A stretch of 64,000 nucleotides of DNA from Aquimarina sp. MAR_2010_214 (GCF_002846555.1 NZ_PJMS01000001.1:5797501-5861500), one strand, 5' to 3'; positions 10,097-19,124 are shown, counted from the stretch's first letter. The notes: generated by a model from the sequence alone, not told the origin. Translations and numbers: made by a program.

Positions 10097-11328
10097 TTTA
10101 GTGTTATATTCTTAAATTCTTTTTGTACTCCTAAAGCTTTGATCTGAATATCATAGCTTCCTGAATCATAAAATCCCTCTTGTAACAAGAATCTAACGAG
10201 CCCTTGTGAAGAAGTCTTGACTTTGGTATCTACTTTTTGATTATCCTTAAAAATATCAATCTTTACTATAGTTCCATCGGGAATCAATTGTTCCATAAAA
10301 CTTATTAGAGGCCCAATGGTAATTTCTCGATTATCATTACCAAATTTCACTTCAAAATCATTCAAAACCTGAGTATATCCTAAAGTTAATGTATTACTCT
10401 CTGCCATTCCTGGTACATAGGCTTTAATTTGCCACGTGTCTTTATGATCGGGATGTAAAATTTTACCTACTGCCTGGCCATTAACAGTACTTCCTTGTGT
10501 GTGTAATAGTGATCCTTTTGCATCTTTGATTACAAACTCAACCAGAGTACCATCGCTTACAATATTACCATATTCATCTTTTACAACAGAAGTAATAAAC
10601 TCAGTGATTTGATTGCCATCTGCATATGCATGTTTTCGATTGCTATCTATCTCAAAATTTTCTGGTAATGAAGGAAACACCTCAACAGAAAACTCTTTAG
10701 AAACCGTTTCACCTACCTTAGAAAACAGCAATATCCGCCCTGATTGATCATAAGAGAATATGTTTGCCCAACCTATCATATCTTTACTCTGTAATATGCT
10801 CTCTTTTTCTATATCTAAAAATTGATGTCTGATCAATACTGCTGTACTATCTGGTAATGGATTATCATAAGAATCAGTAGGAACGATAATTTGCATTGTA
10901 TAATCTTCTCCCCCAGCTATGATACTAGGAGGTCCGATATAGGATTCTAAATACACTTTTGTTTTGGCATTAGGTATAATACGTATTTCACCTTCATATA
11001 GATTCTCTGACTCACCAAGTAAGACATATGACACCATTCCTTTTTTATTTGCCATAAACTCTGGAATGATAAAACGAGCTGTATCGTCTTTATCAGAATC
11101 TATTACATTGCTTCCGAAAGAAGAATGTATAAAAAGTTGCGTCTTAATGGGTGTATTAAGTTTAAAATCTAATACAATGGCATTTCCTGCTTCAAACACT
11201 CTTTCTTTGGTTAGTAAAACTGCAGAAACCTCTTTTGGTTTTTTTAGAACAGTCGTAAAAGCTATACTTATGGTACAAATTAATGATCCTAACAGTAGTA
11301 AAATAATATGTTTCTTTCCTAGCTTCAT
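10093..11328 (-). CDS. Membrane-anchored Ig-like (Big-1/invasin type) protein
   Basis: This 411-residue protein has an N-terminal hydrophobic signal anchor (about residues 7-27) and the rest is extracytoplasmic beta-sandwich. One module (about residues 230-320) has the features of bacterial Ig-like Big-1 domains (AYADG, then FITSVVKDEYGNIVSDGTLVEF). No catalytic motif is visible. It is the middle gene of an operon, overlapping the upstream stop by 1 base and the downstream start by 4 bases. A structural or scaffolding role for the membrane protein and hydrolase encoded beside it is likely. Confidence 0.65.
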   Translation of the reverse strand: MKLGKKHIILLLLGSLICTISIAFTTVLKKPKEVSAVLLTKERVFEAGNAIVLDFKLNTPIKTQLFIHSSFGSNVIDSDKDDTARFIIPEFMANKKGMVSYVLLGESENLYEGEIRIIPNAKTKVYLESYIGPPSIIAGGEDYTMQIIVPTDSYDNPLPDSTAVLIRHQFLDIEKESILQSKDMIGWANIFSYDQSGRILLFSKVGETVSKEFSVEVFPSLPENFEIDSNRKHAYADGNQITEFITSVVKDEYGNIVSDGTLVEFVIKDAKGSLLHTQGSTVNGQAVGKILHPDHKDTWQIKAYVPGMAESNTLTLGYTQVLNDFEVKFGNDNREITIGPLISFMEQLIPDGTIVKIDIFKDNQKVDTKVKTSSQGLVRFLLQEGFYDSGSYDIQIKALGVQKEFKNITLK

Positions 11329-14300
11329 TAATTTGGTGCCCCGATATAGGTGTTAATTTCAAATTTAATATAACTAAACCCTTTTCCTTCAATTGGTAAA
11401 AATCGTGCTGATTCGTGTTCCATTTTTCTACTAGGAACCACTTTATTACTGATTAAAGTATTTAATAACCCATTCACAAAAACGTTCTCCATATCTTTAT
11501 TAACAGTATTCATGTCTGATAAATCCAACAACTGATAATCAAAATATTGTTTGCGTTGCGGACGAATACCTTCTGGCAAATATTGATGATCTACCCATAC
11601 TAGTTCATGCTCCTTATTGTAATAAGAAACTAATAATACAGGAATGGTAACCTCTTCTAGTCCAGAGTTAAACAAAACTCCTTCTACATGATCATTTTTT
11701 ATAGAAAGCTCATTAATTGCGACTCCTTTATATAAATCTACCGTGGTTACATTTCCCGCACATTGCAAATTGAATTTAGCAGGTTTTTCATCAAATTTCA
11801 TCGCTGTAAACTGATCTGGGTCAAAAGTTTTAGGTTTATGTTCCTTTTTGTTTATCCATGCAATTCCTTCAAAATTAATGCGGAAACTAGTAATTTCCTT
11901 AGGCATTAATTTATGTTTCATTTGATGTTTAGCATTATATCTTGCTAATTTTTCATCATTACTGTTATATAATGTGCCAGTGATTACAACATCTGCCGGT
12001 ATATTATCGATATTTTGTATTTCGCCTATAAGACTATATCGATCCCTATACTCAACTATTTTTGTCGATAACACCTCTAATACAGGTTGTTTAAGAACAT
12101 CTTCGTGATAGGTCTGTTCAGAACTAACTCTACGTCTTCCGTGATTATAAAAAGCTGTACTATTTTCAGCAAATAACTGATCAGGTGGAATATCTAGATC
12201 ATATGGTATTGGTTTTACAAACCACTTTTTCCTATATTTCACTAATTCATGATAGAATGTTTTATCTATTTTTTCTAAAGGAGTTATCCAATGTGTTAGC
12301 ACTTTAACTTTAGCAGTACTATCTGTTTGCGAAGTAATGTCTACCTTAATATCATCTAATTTGGCATATGAACTTAATAACCCATCTGTCACCGCGATTT
12401 CTAACATATATTGATGGATGGTTTTATCGCTTTTTGGATCCAGATAAGAGTATGCCCTTTCGAATTCTTTAAAATCTAATGCATCATAATACGATTCTGT
12501 TACTCTAACAGGATTTATCTGTTTTTCATTTTTTATGTATATCAAATAAAAACCATATCCCGTAAAAATTAACATCAGGAATCCCCACAGGTAAGACACT
12601 TTAAAAACTGATTTCTGAAACCCCTTGTAATGCACTCCAAACTTAAAATATACTGGAAAACTTTTATGTTTAGCTTTTAAAGCATGTATCCATATCAATT
12701 GTATATTAATAATAAATGCCAATAATACAGTACATATTGGAATCAAACTCCACATTAGTTTTTGAAACTTAGGAACATCTTCTTTGGGCAAAATACTGGA
12801 TAAAGGAGGAACATTTAACTTTTCCCAAACCATAATTCCATTTTCTAGCCGTCGTAATCTCTGCCAACCACAGAAATATAAGATGGGGTCATAAAACTTA
12901 TCATTCGAGAACACATATTTTAAGTTATATTTTTCGGGAACAGTAAGAAATTGTTGTAGAGAGCCAATGCCTTCTACTCCTCTAAATTTTGAATTTTCTA
13001 GACGTTCTACTGCTCTGGTCGTTAACTCTGGTAATCTCCTGGCAGAATGATAATTACCATCTACCGTCATTGCTTTAGTTTGAGCAGAAAGCCATGCCAT
13101 CTGATCTCCAAACCCTAAAGGAAGGTATCGCCAATGATCGTGTTGATCCTGACTTAAGAAATTTAAGATCGGCAGCATTTTAATTTTTTGCGGTTGCGAA
13201 GGTCTGAAATATCCAAGGCTCATCGTAAAAAATGTCATAAAAACAAGAGCTCCCGTAAATAATCCCCCTAAAATCCTATGATATAAGCCTCCATAATTTT
13301 CTCGAATCTTTTGTTTTAAATCTCCTTCTACAAATCGATAACTAAATTCACCAAACATAGGCAAAGCCATAATAGAAGCCCATAGTGTAAATCTATCTAG
13401 TGTGAGAATATTAAATGCATTTTCGCCAAGGATCATCTTGGGGATTGGTGTTGTCCCTCCTGTTCCCAAAATCGTTAAAAGTGTTATCGACAACCCAAAA
13501 AACAAATATCGTTTACTATAAAATCGATACCATATATAAGGCAGTATAAATAACAAAATCCCCCACGGAATCAAAAAGAACACTAATCCCGACGAAGTGA
13601 CTTCGAAAAAATTATCTCTCGATCCATGTGGTATGGGTACTTGGGTAATCGGATTGTTTTTGGTATTAATCCAATACGGAAGAATACAACCAATAATTAA
13701 TACTAATGATCCAAAACCAAAACCTACAATTCTTTTAAAAAGTGAACGAAAACTTTGTAAGAACATTAAAAACCCAACTTCTTTATATGTGCCTATCTTT
13801 TCTCTGGAGACATCCATGATTACCATTCCTATTAACGGAAAAATAAAGAACACCATTCCAAAAATTGGAGTTACGTGATGAGAAGTCACCGTAACCGCTA
13901 TTAGACTCAAAGCGTTTAGTAAATATTTATATTTCCCTATTTTGAGCCATAGGTAAATTTCGGGTAAGGCATGCAATAGGATAGACAGCCCTACAATACT
14001 AGGTAATTGTCCAAAAATATGTAGTGTTTCTATAAAAGCAGATGAGAACACTGCAAGTATAGCAGTATATCCAGCAACTTTTCTATTAGAGGTAAGTACT
14101 AAAGCAAAACGATATATTCCTGTTATAAAAAGAATGATGGCTATAATCGCCACAGTAAATAAACCAAATTTAAGCCCTCCAATATAAGAGAACAATCCTA
14201 TACTTTGATGCACTAATGGCGGATATCCCATTACTGTAAATCCCGTATACCAACTATAATTCCAAGGTTCGAACCAATTATTGGCATAATGATTCCCAAA

Positions 14301-14417
14301 AAACAGATGAATTAATGCATCATACGTAGACTCTAACGTAAAAAAGATGGTAACACCATGGAAAACCACTCCAATGAGTAATGCGCTTATTAAATACTTA
14401 TTTGTGGTTTTATCCAT
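11328..14417 (-). CDS. Large polytopic membrane protein, PTPS-related family (GT-C-like) with periplasmic NTF2-like domain
   Basis: The protein has 1029 residues. The N-terminal half has about 12 membrane helices with the acidic loop DALIHLFFGNHYANNW and the YSWYTGFTVMGYPPL segment, typical of the 6-pyruvoyl-tetrahydropterin synthase-related membrane family and reminiscent of GT-C glycosyltransferases. Two more helices lie near residues 560-635. A soluble NTF2-like domain (about 640-760) and beta-rich extracytoplasmic domains follow. GT-C enzymes use polyprenyl-phosphate sugars outside the cytoplasmic membrane. The divergent GT2 at 14751 is of the kind that makes such donors, so the two could form one pathway (inference). 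It is first in a three-gene operon. Confidence 0.7.
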   Translation of the reverse strand: MDKTTNKYLISALLIGVVFHGVTIFFTLESTYDALIHLFFGNHYANNWFEPWNYSWYTGFTVMGYPPLVHQSIGLFSYIGGLKFGLFTVAIIAIILFITGIYRFALVLTSNRKVAGYTAILAVFSSAFIETLHIFGQLPSIVGLSILLHALPEIYLWLKIGKYKYLLNALSLIAVTVTSHHVTPIFGMVFFIFPLIGMVIMDVSREKIGTYKEVGFLMFLQSFRSLFKRIVGFGFGSLVLIIGCILPYWINTKNNPITQVPIPHGSRDNFFEVTSSGLVFFLIPWGILLFILPYIWYRFYSKRYLFFGLSITLLTILGTGGTTPIPKMILGENAFNILTLDRFTLWASIMALPMFGEFSYRFVEGDLKQKIRENYGGLYHRILGGLFTGALVFMTFFTMSLGYFRPSQPQKIKMLPILNFLSQDQHDHWRYLPLGFGDQMAWLSAQTKAMTVDGNYHSARRLPELTTRAVERLENSKFRGVEGIGSLQQFLTVPEKYNLKYVFSNDKFYDPILYFCGWQRLRRLENGIMVWEKLNVPPLSSILPKEDVPKFQKLMWSLIPICTVLLAFIINIQLIWIHALKAKHKSFPVYFKFGVHYKGFQKSVFKVSYLWGFLMLIFTGYGFYLIYIKNEKQINPVRVTESYYDALDFKEFERAYSYLDPKSDKTIHQYMLEIAVTDGLLSSYAKLDDIKVDITSQTDSTAKVKVLTHWITPLEKIDKTFYHELVKYRKKWFVKPIPYDLDIPPDQLFAENSTAFYNHGRRRVSSEQTYHEDVLKQPVLEVLSTKIVEYRDRYSLIGEIQNIDNIPADVVITGTLYNSNDEKLARYNAKHQMKHKLMPKEITSFRINFEGIAWINKKEHKPKTFDPDQFTAMKFDEKPAKFNLQCAGNVTTVDLYKGVAINELSIKNDHVEGVLFNSGLEEVTIPVLLVSYYNKEHELVWVDHQYLPEGIRPQRKQYFDYQLLDLSDMNTVNKDMENVFVNGLLNTLISNKVVPSRKMEHESARFLPIEGKGFSYIKFEINTYIGAPN

Positions 14418-14750
14418 AAAAGCTCGCCATAGTTTTCGATTTAAATATACAACAAAGGTTTCGGTTTAGGAATAAGCCTAAAACAGAATGCAAATCAAAA
14501 ATCAATTATTTGAATTCCTGATTAAACTATAAAATAACCATACACATAGATAAACAAATCATCACCTGTGACATTATTGGTTTCAAAACACTGGTTGATA
14601 ACAAACAAAAGCTGATTTTCACTATAGACGAATGGTATGTCTTTCGATAAAAACCATTCACCGATAGCAATATTCTACTCATCGAAATACCTTCTCATAC
14701 AACGCAGATCGTGGCTACTTTTGGAATATAAACCTCAAAAAAGTATCATT

Positions 14751-15572
14751 ATGAAAACGGGAATTATCATACCATGCTATAACGAAGAAAACAGATTAAA
14801 TGTAACTGCTTTTTTAAACTTTATACAAGAAGAAAACGATTTCCACTTATGTTTTGTAAATGATGGAAGTAAGGATAACACTGTGGATGTATTAAAGAAG
14901 ATTCAATCTCATAATCCCTTAAAAGTAAGTGTTATTGATATTAAAAAGAATTCAGGAAAAGCTGCTGCTGTAAGAGCAGGTGCAAGATATCTACACAGCA
15001 GAGGTGATATAGAATTTATTGGTTTTATTGATGCCGACTTATCTACAGATTTTGAAGATTTTGATGGACTTTTAAAAACCTTAAAAACCAATAGAAATTT
15101 AAGTTTCGTTTTTGGATCCAGAGCCAAGGATGTTTCAGATAGTATAGAAAAAGATGATATTAGAGCAATGATCTCAAAACTTATTAATATCCTTATTGTA
15201 TTCATTTTGGGATTGTCTATTCAAGACACTCAATGTGGTGCTAAAGTTTTCAAAGCAGATTTAGTTCCTGTAATTTTTAATAAAAGCTTTTTTAGCAGAT
15301 GGTTGTTTGATGTAGAAATGTTTATAAAAATGAAAAAACACTTCGGTAAAACCGAAATCATGAATAAAATCTATGAGCAACCTCTTAAAAGATGGATACA
15401 CATGGAAGATTCTAAATTAGGATTAAAAGACTCATTAGAAATCCCTTACCGATTATTATCTATATGGTTTAATTATAATGTATTACAATCTTTACAGGTT
15501 TCATTTTCTGAAGAGATGACCGAACCTGCAATAGAAGTATACGGAACTATTACTCCAGCTTTAGCAGCATAA
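14751..15572 (+). CDS. GT2 glycosyltransferase of the polyprenyl-phosphate sugar synthase type
   Basis: The start is placed at 14751 because the GT-A fold begins there (MKTGIIIPCYNEENRL). An upstream ATG at 14637 would add 38 residues unlike the family. The 273-residue protein has the nucleotide-binding opening, VNDGSKDNT, GKAAAVRAG, the metal-binding FIDADLSTD (DxD-type) and DTQCGAKVFKA, as in dolichyl- or undecaprenyl-phosphate glucosyltransferases (DPM1/Alg5-like). No C-terminal membrane helices are present. It is divergent from the large PTPS-related membrane protein and likely supplies it with a lipid-linked sugar donor. It ends before a good terminator. Confidence 0.8.
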   Translation: MKTGIIIPCYNEENRLNVTAFLNFIQEENDFHLCFVNDGSKDNTVDVLKKIQSHNPLKVSVIDIKKNSGKAAAVRAGARYLHSRGDIEFIGFIDADLSTDFEDFDGLLKTLKTNRNLSFVFGSRAKDVSDSIEKDDIRAMISKLINILIVFILGLSIQDTQCGAKVFKADLVPVIFNKSFFSRWLFDVEMFIKMKKHFGKTEIMNKIYEQPLKRWIHMEDSKLGLKDSLEIPYRLLSIWFNYNVLQSLQVSFSEEMTEPAIEVYGTITPALAA

Positions 15573-15627
15573 GACATAAGATAGTCTTACAAAATTTGAC
15601 TCGAAGTTACCCCTAAATATATCTATG

Positions 15628-15670
15628 AAAGAGAGTATACCCTTATAAAAGTTATGCTCTCTTTTCTTTT
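15628..15670 (+). terminator. Rho-independent terminator after the GT2 gene
   Basis: An inverted repeat (AAAGAGAGTATA at 15628-15639, complementary bases ending near 15664, one mismatch) is followed by CTTTTCTTTT. It lies between the convergent GT2 and PepSY genes and marks the boundary between the glycan and iron regions. Confidence 0.7.
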
Positions 15671-15695
15671 ATTCAAAACTATAATGAGGACAAGT

Positions 15696-16874
15696 TTACG
15701 TACTGTATGCAGAAACTAATCTGCTTTTAACTTTAGACTTCTTTTTATACGTTCTTCCATACCATAATAACACTCCGGTAACTGGTAATGAAGCACAAAT
15801 AAGACTTGCCAAAAAAGCTATTATTTTGCCTGTAAGCCCTCCGATAGCACCAACATGAATATCATAGTTCATACGAATTACTTTATCGGCAAATCTGGCA
15901 TCTTCGTATTTTCCATATATACTGGTCGTTTCTATTGCTTCTAATGTATTTTGATCAAAAAAGAGATAATCCATGTTATAATATACTCCTTTAGAATTAC
16001 TCACTTCGACGAGTATTGATGTCGAATCATTTTCGGGATAATGTAGTTCAAAACTTTGAGCATCCTTATAAGCATCATAAAGCAACGGAACTAATTGATC
16101 ATATGCAGGATTTTTGTTAGAATGAACTATAGTTGTACTGATATTTTGAGGCATAATAAACTGTGGTGCTTTATCACCCCCTGTAGCTATATAGGCGATA
16201 AAATAAAACCAATTAAATGCCATAACACATCCTGTAAATGCAAACAGTAATCCTAGAGAAGAAATATAAAACCCGGTTACAGTATGCAGATCAAAGTTTT
16301 TTCGTTTCCAACGTGTTTTACTATTCCAATCAAATTTTAACCGTTGACGCCAGTTTTTCTTATTTCTAGGTATCCAAAGGAAAAAGCCACTTATCAGTAT
16401 TACCAAAAACAACAGTATCGAATATGATACCACTCTCGAACCAATAATCTCTGGAAGCCACAGTCGTACATGTCCTTTTAATACAAAAGCAAAAAACCCA
16501 GAGTTGTTGTCTACTTTTTTAATGAATTTACCCGAATATGGGTCCAAAAAGACACTCTGATAAAATAATTCTGGTTCGGCCTGGTAAAAAACAACTTCTA
16601 TTGCTTCATTTGGTTTTCCATAAATAACACCATGAATGGTTTTATTAGGTATTATTTGTTCGGCAATTGACTTTACCTGAGATGATAGAATAAAACCTTG
16701 TTCTTGTGGAATTACGTACTTATAATCGTCATAAAAACTTTCTATTTCATCTTTAAAAACCCATAAACATCCTGTAATTGAGACAACAAAAAGCACAATT
16801 CCGGTAATTAAACCTAATATTTTATGAATTTGCAAAATGGTTTTGCGTCTATTTTTCTTTTTTGTCGAAGACAT
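15696..16874 (-). CDS. PepSY-TM iron-regulated membrane protein (probable siderophore/ferric reductase)
   Basis: This 392-residue protein has four membrane helices and periplasmic PepSY-like segments. The opening (RKTILQIHKILGLITGIVLFVVSITGCLWVF) carries the His of this family, and further His occur in helix-associated segments (FVLKGHVRLW, FDLHTVTGFY, YDIHVGAIGGL). Family members such as FoxB/PiuB-like proteins bind heme in the inner membrane and reduce iron from siderophores. It lies next to the receptor remnant and the AraC regulator of the siderophore locus, which supports release of iron from an imported siderophore. A hairpin at 16898-16926 separates it from the remnant upstream, so it probably has its own promoter. 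Confidence 0.8.
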   Translation of the reverse strand: MSSTKKKNRRKTILQIHKILGLITGIVLFVVSITGCLWVFKDEIESFYDDYKYVIPQEQGFILSSQVKSIAEQIIPNKTIHGVIYGKPNEAIEVVFYQAEPELFYQSVFLDPYSGKFIKKVDNNSGFFAFVLKGHVRLWLPEIIGSRVVSYSILLFLVILISGFFLWIPRNKKNWRQRLKFDWNSKTRWKRKNFDLHTVTGFYISSLGLLFAFTGCVMAFNWFYFIAYIATGGDKAPQFIMPQNISTTIVHSNKNPAYDQLVPLLYDAYKDAQSFELHYPENDSTSILVEVSNSKGVYYNMDYLFFDQNTLEAIETTSIYGKYEDARFADKVIRMNYDIHVGAIGGLTGKIIAFLASLICASLPVTGVLLWYGRTYKKKSKVKSRLVSAYST

Positions 16875-16897
16875 AGTTCTATTTTAAAAAATAATAA

Positions 16898-16926
16898 CAC
16901 CCCCAGACATAAAATATCTGGGAGTG
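16898..16926 (-). terminator. Probable terminator of the receptor-remnant transcript
   Basis: On the minus strand a 10-bp stem with one mismatch (arms 917-926 and 898-907 of 16 kb, core CCCAGA/TCTGGG) is followed by a T-rich stretch. It would stop minus-strand transcription arriving from the receptor remnant before the PepSY gene. Confidence 0.5.
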
Positions 16927-17063
16927 CTTCTTCTCAAATGGTTAGGTTAGTTAGTTACCTTAAAATTCCTTCAAACATAATCCAAATATTCTTGTTCCCT
17001 TAACCTTTATAGTAATAAAACTACATTTAGTTACAATTTTCCTATGTACAAAAATAAATTTCA

Positions 17064-17567
17064 TTAATTCTTTATCACTTTATAAGTTTCTTTATTATTT
17101 TTAATACTATAAAATCCTTTTGTCAAACTTTTCACAAAGGCATGTTCCTCTTCTTTATTAATCACTACTTTTTTGATTAATTTTGATCCTCGCATATTAT
17201 TTATCTAAACTTCAAAAGCCTTATTAACAAAATTCTCTTTAGTGACAATCACAGGTTCTGATCGTGAAAACATATTATATTTACAACACCTCCTAAAGTA
17301 TCAGCTCTAAGATAAACAGGAACTATTTCTTTATAAACAACTTTTAGAGTATATGACCCCGGAAGTATTTCTAAATTGAATTTATCATCAAAATCACTTA
17401 CTGTTTCTCTATTTTTGAGTTCTAAAATCTGTATAGATGCTTCAGGAACCGGATTAGAATTTTGATCTAAAATTACTCCTGTTAGACTACTCTGAGCATT
17501 ACATAACATTACACATAAAAACAGAAAAAAAAGAGAACTGTTTTTTTCTTAAAATAAACACTGACAT
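17064..17567 (-). pseudogene. Decayed TonB-dependent receptor remnant (siderophore receptor?) fused to a sorting-domain-like tail
   Basis: Reading minus from an ATG at 17565-17567, a signal peptide begins but shifts frame at an 8-base T run (17525-17532). In the next frame it continues as FLFLCVMLCNAQ and a carboxypeptidase-regulatory beta domain (TGVILDQNSNPVPEASIQI). It then jumps straight to ADTLGGVVNII, which matches the end of TonB-receptor plug domains. The rest of the plug and the whole barrel are absent. After a further frame change and an in-frame TAG, a stretch resembling a T9SS-type C-terminal domain (MRGSKLIKKVVIN, then GFYSIKNNKETYKVIKN) runs to 17064. A 43-codon ORF from 17195 exists but is best read as part of the remnant. 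Its promoter is strongly preserved and matches that of the siderophore decarboxylase. Confidence 0.65.
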
Positions 17568-17612
17568 CACAATTTTTTTTAAACAATTTAGTTTAGACTT
17601 TATATTATTATT

Positions 17613-17694
17613 TATATTTGGTCTAAATAAATTCAATTGCAAAATTAGTATCTAGGGAAAGAGAGAAATGACGCATTATGGATAAAAAAAGACG
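17613..17694 (-). promoter_or_regulatory. Iron-box plus AraC-site promoter of the receptor remnant, overlapping the AraC gene start
   Basis: In minus-strand order: an AraC-type site (17666-17694, AAATGACG-N6-GGATAAAAAA-A-GACG), a -7 box TAATTTTG (17640-17647) and a box TATATTT-GGTCT-AAATAAA (17613-17631). The same three elements, in the same order and at almost identical spacing, precede the decarboxylase gene at 31.8 kb. The AraC site covers the ATG at 17678, so binding could also repress the regulator's own gene. Confidence 0.75.
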
Positions 17695-18691
17695 CAATAA
17701 AGAATCATTAAAAACAACAAGCTCTAATCATCAAAAAAAATGTTCCTTAAACACTGTTACTAAACCAATTAACACTCAAAAGCATTGTGGACTATATTCA
17801 AAAAAACTTCAATTCTTGCCCGAATATGGAGATGGCTATTTAGAGTATCTCTATTTTGATGGATTACATATAACAATTTTTGATGTATCCTTAAATAAGG
17901 ATTTTGATACTTATGGTGTACATACGAGAAATGCCTTAGAACTTTCTTACCTAATTGATGGTGAGCAAATCATTAAAATTGATGGAAAAAATCACGATCT
18001 GATTTATGAAAGTCAGGAAAGTTATCTTGTGTACATATCCCAAACTTCTGGATCTATTAAATACCACAAAAACAAATATTTTAAAGAAGTCAAAATCAGA
18101 ATGAGTCGAGATTTTATCAAAAAACACAAACTCGACTCTGAGTATGGAATCCGAGAAAAGTATGAATTAGAAAAACTTAATAAAGATTTCACAAAACCTT
18201 TATGTACCAAAACTCAGGAAATACTAGTAGAACTATTAACCGATACTCGACAGGGGCTGTTAAAACGTTTATTCTTAGAGTCCAAAGTACTAGAATTACT
18301 CTCTCTACAATTAGATATACAAAAGAATCCTAAAACAGAAGTCTCAAATACAGATAACCCTATTAAAAAACTATATGAAGTCCAATTTATTATAACCTCT
18401 GATTTAACCATTCAATATTCTGTTCATGAATTAGCACGTAAAGTTGGACTCAATGATTTTATGCTTAAAAAAGAATTTAAACGTGTTTTTGGTACAACAG
18501 TTTTTGAATATGCTTTAAATCTAAGAATGACAAAAGCTAAAAAACTATTAAACCATACTAAAAAACCTATCTATGAGATTTCTGAATTGGTGGGATATAA
18601 AAACTCTACGCACTTTACTGCAGCTTTTAAAAAATTCGAAGGTATAACCCCCAAAAAGTATAGAAAAAAGGAACCAAAAGTCATAAAATAA
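17678..18691 (+). CDS. AraC-family regulator of the siderophore locus
   Basis: This 337-residue protein has a basic N-terminal tail (residues 1-45), a cupin-like sensing region and a C-terminal double helix-turn-helix. The first HTH is YSVHELARKVGLNDFMLKKEFKRVFG; the second, ending in the family signature, is PIYEISELVGYKNSTHFTAAFKKFEGITPKKYRKK. It resembles the PchR/RhrA/AlcR class that senses siderophore and activates uptake and synthesis genes. It is divergent from the TonB-receptor remnant, and a 29-bp site shared with the decarboxylase promoter overlaps its start codon. By inference, it binds that site, activates both minus-strand promoters and autoregulates. Confidence 0.85.
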   Translation: MDKKRRNKESLKTTSSNHQKKCSLNTVTKPINTQKHCGLYSKKLQFLPEYGDGYLEYLYFDGLHITIFDVSLNKDFDTYGVHTRNALELSYLIDGEQIIKIDGKNHDLIYESQESYLVYISQTSGSIKYHKNKYFKEVKIRMSRDFIKKHKLDSEYGIREKYELEKLNKDFTKPLCTKTQEILVELLTDTRQGLLKRLFLESKVLELLSLQLDIQKNPKTEVSNTDNPIKKLYEVQFIITSDLTIQYSVHELARKVGLNDFMLKKEFKRVFGTTVFEYALNLRMTKAKKLLNHTKKPIYEISELVGYKNSTHFTAAFKKFEGITPKKYRKKEPKVIK

Positions 18692-18693
18692 AA

Positions 18694-19056
18694 CTAATAA
18701 ATTGATTTGTTTATCTTATTATTCTGTAAAATATTATTATACTCTTCATGAAATAATACTCCCAAAACCAATTCTTCTAATCCATCCAAAATACTAGGAG
18801 TCAATTTAAAATTAATTTCTGCATGAGGAGTGTTGCATTTAATAGTTCTACTGCAATTTTTATTGTTACATTGACACTTCTTTCTAGCTGAACGTATAAC
18901 ATCAAGAAATATTTCCATTTCTTTAATATCCATCAAAATAGCTGTATCACCAATTTGTAGTTGTAATTTTTGATTTGTTCTATCTTTAACATTTTTATTT
19001 TTTATGATATATACAATACCAGTACTATTATAATATAATGGATCTAAAACATACAT
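18694..19056 (-). CDS. Small conserved-type protein of unknown function, possibly DUF6686-like, divergent from flavodoxin
   Basis: This 120-residue protein has no signal peptide. It has a Cys cluster in the middle (CQCNNKNCSRTIKC) that could bind metal, and a C-terminal helix-rich part (SILDGLEELVLGVLFHEEYN). The general layout resembles the small DUF6686-type proteins of Flavobacteriia, but I am not certain of the match. It ends two bases from the AraC stop (convergent) and shares a 97-base divergent promoter with the flavodoxin gene. That promoter holds a perfect palindrome with the presumed iron box, so co-regulation by iron is likely. Confidence 0.55.
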   Translation of the reverse strand: MYVLDPLYYNSTGIVYIIKNKNVKDRTNQKLQLQIGDTAILMDIKEMEIFLDVIRSARKKCQCNNKNCSRTIKCNTPHAEINFKLTPSILDGLEELVLGVLFHEEYNNILQNNKINKSIY

Positions 19057-19083
19057 GTTTATTCAATTTTGGTAATCAAATTT

Positions 19084-19124
19084 ATTACATTATTTTTATT
19101 TATTCTAAATAAAAATAATGTAAT
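19084..19124. promoter_or_regulatory. 41-bp palindrome with iron-box core in the divergent flavodoxin promoter
   Basis: There are two perfect 19-base arms (19084-19102 and 19106-19124) around TTC. The core, TTTATTT-ATTCT-AAATAAA (19095-19113), matches the boxes at 31808-31826 (perfect arms) and 17613-17631 (one mismatch). A -7-like TAATTTTG lies at 19121-19128, 25 bases before the flavodoxin ATG. This suits a metal-dependent repressor (Fur or DtxR type) blocking both divergent promoters. Confidence 0.7.

Noticed and set aside
14637..14750. Upstream start for the GT2 gene
   Set aside because: The added 38 residues do not resemble the family, and the GT-A fold starts exactly at the ATG at 14751.
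17064..17195. 43-codon ORF starting MRGSKLIKK
   Set aside because: The frame upstream continues in register across a single TAG with sorting-domain-like sequence, so it is better read as part of the pseudogene than as a gene.
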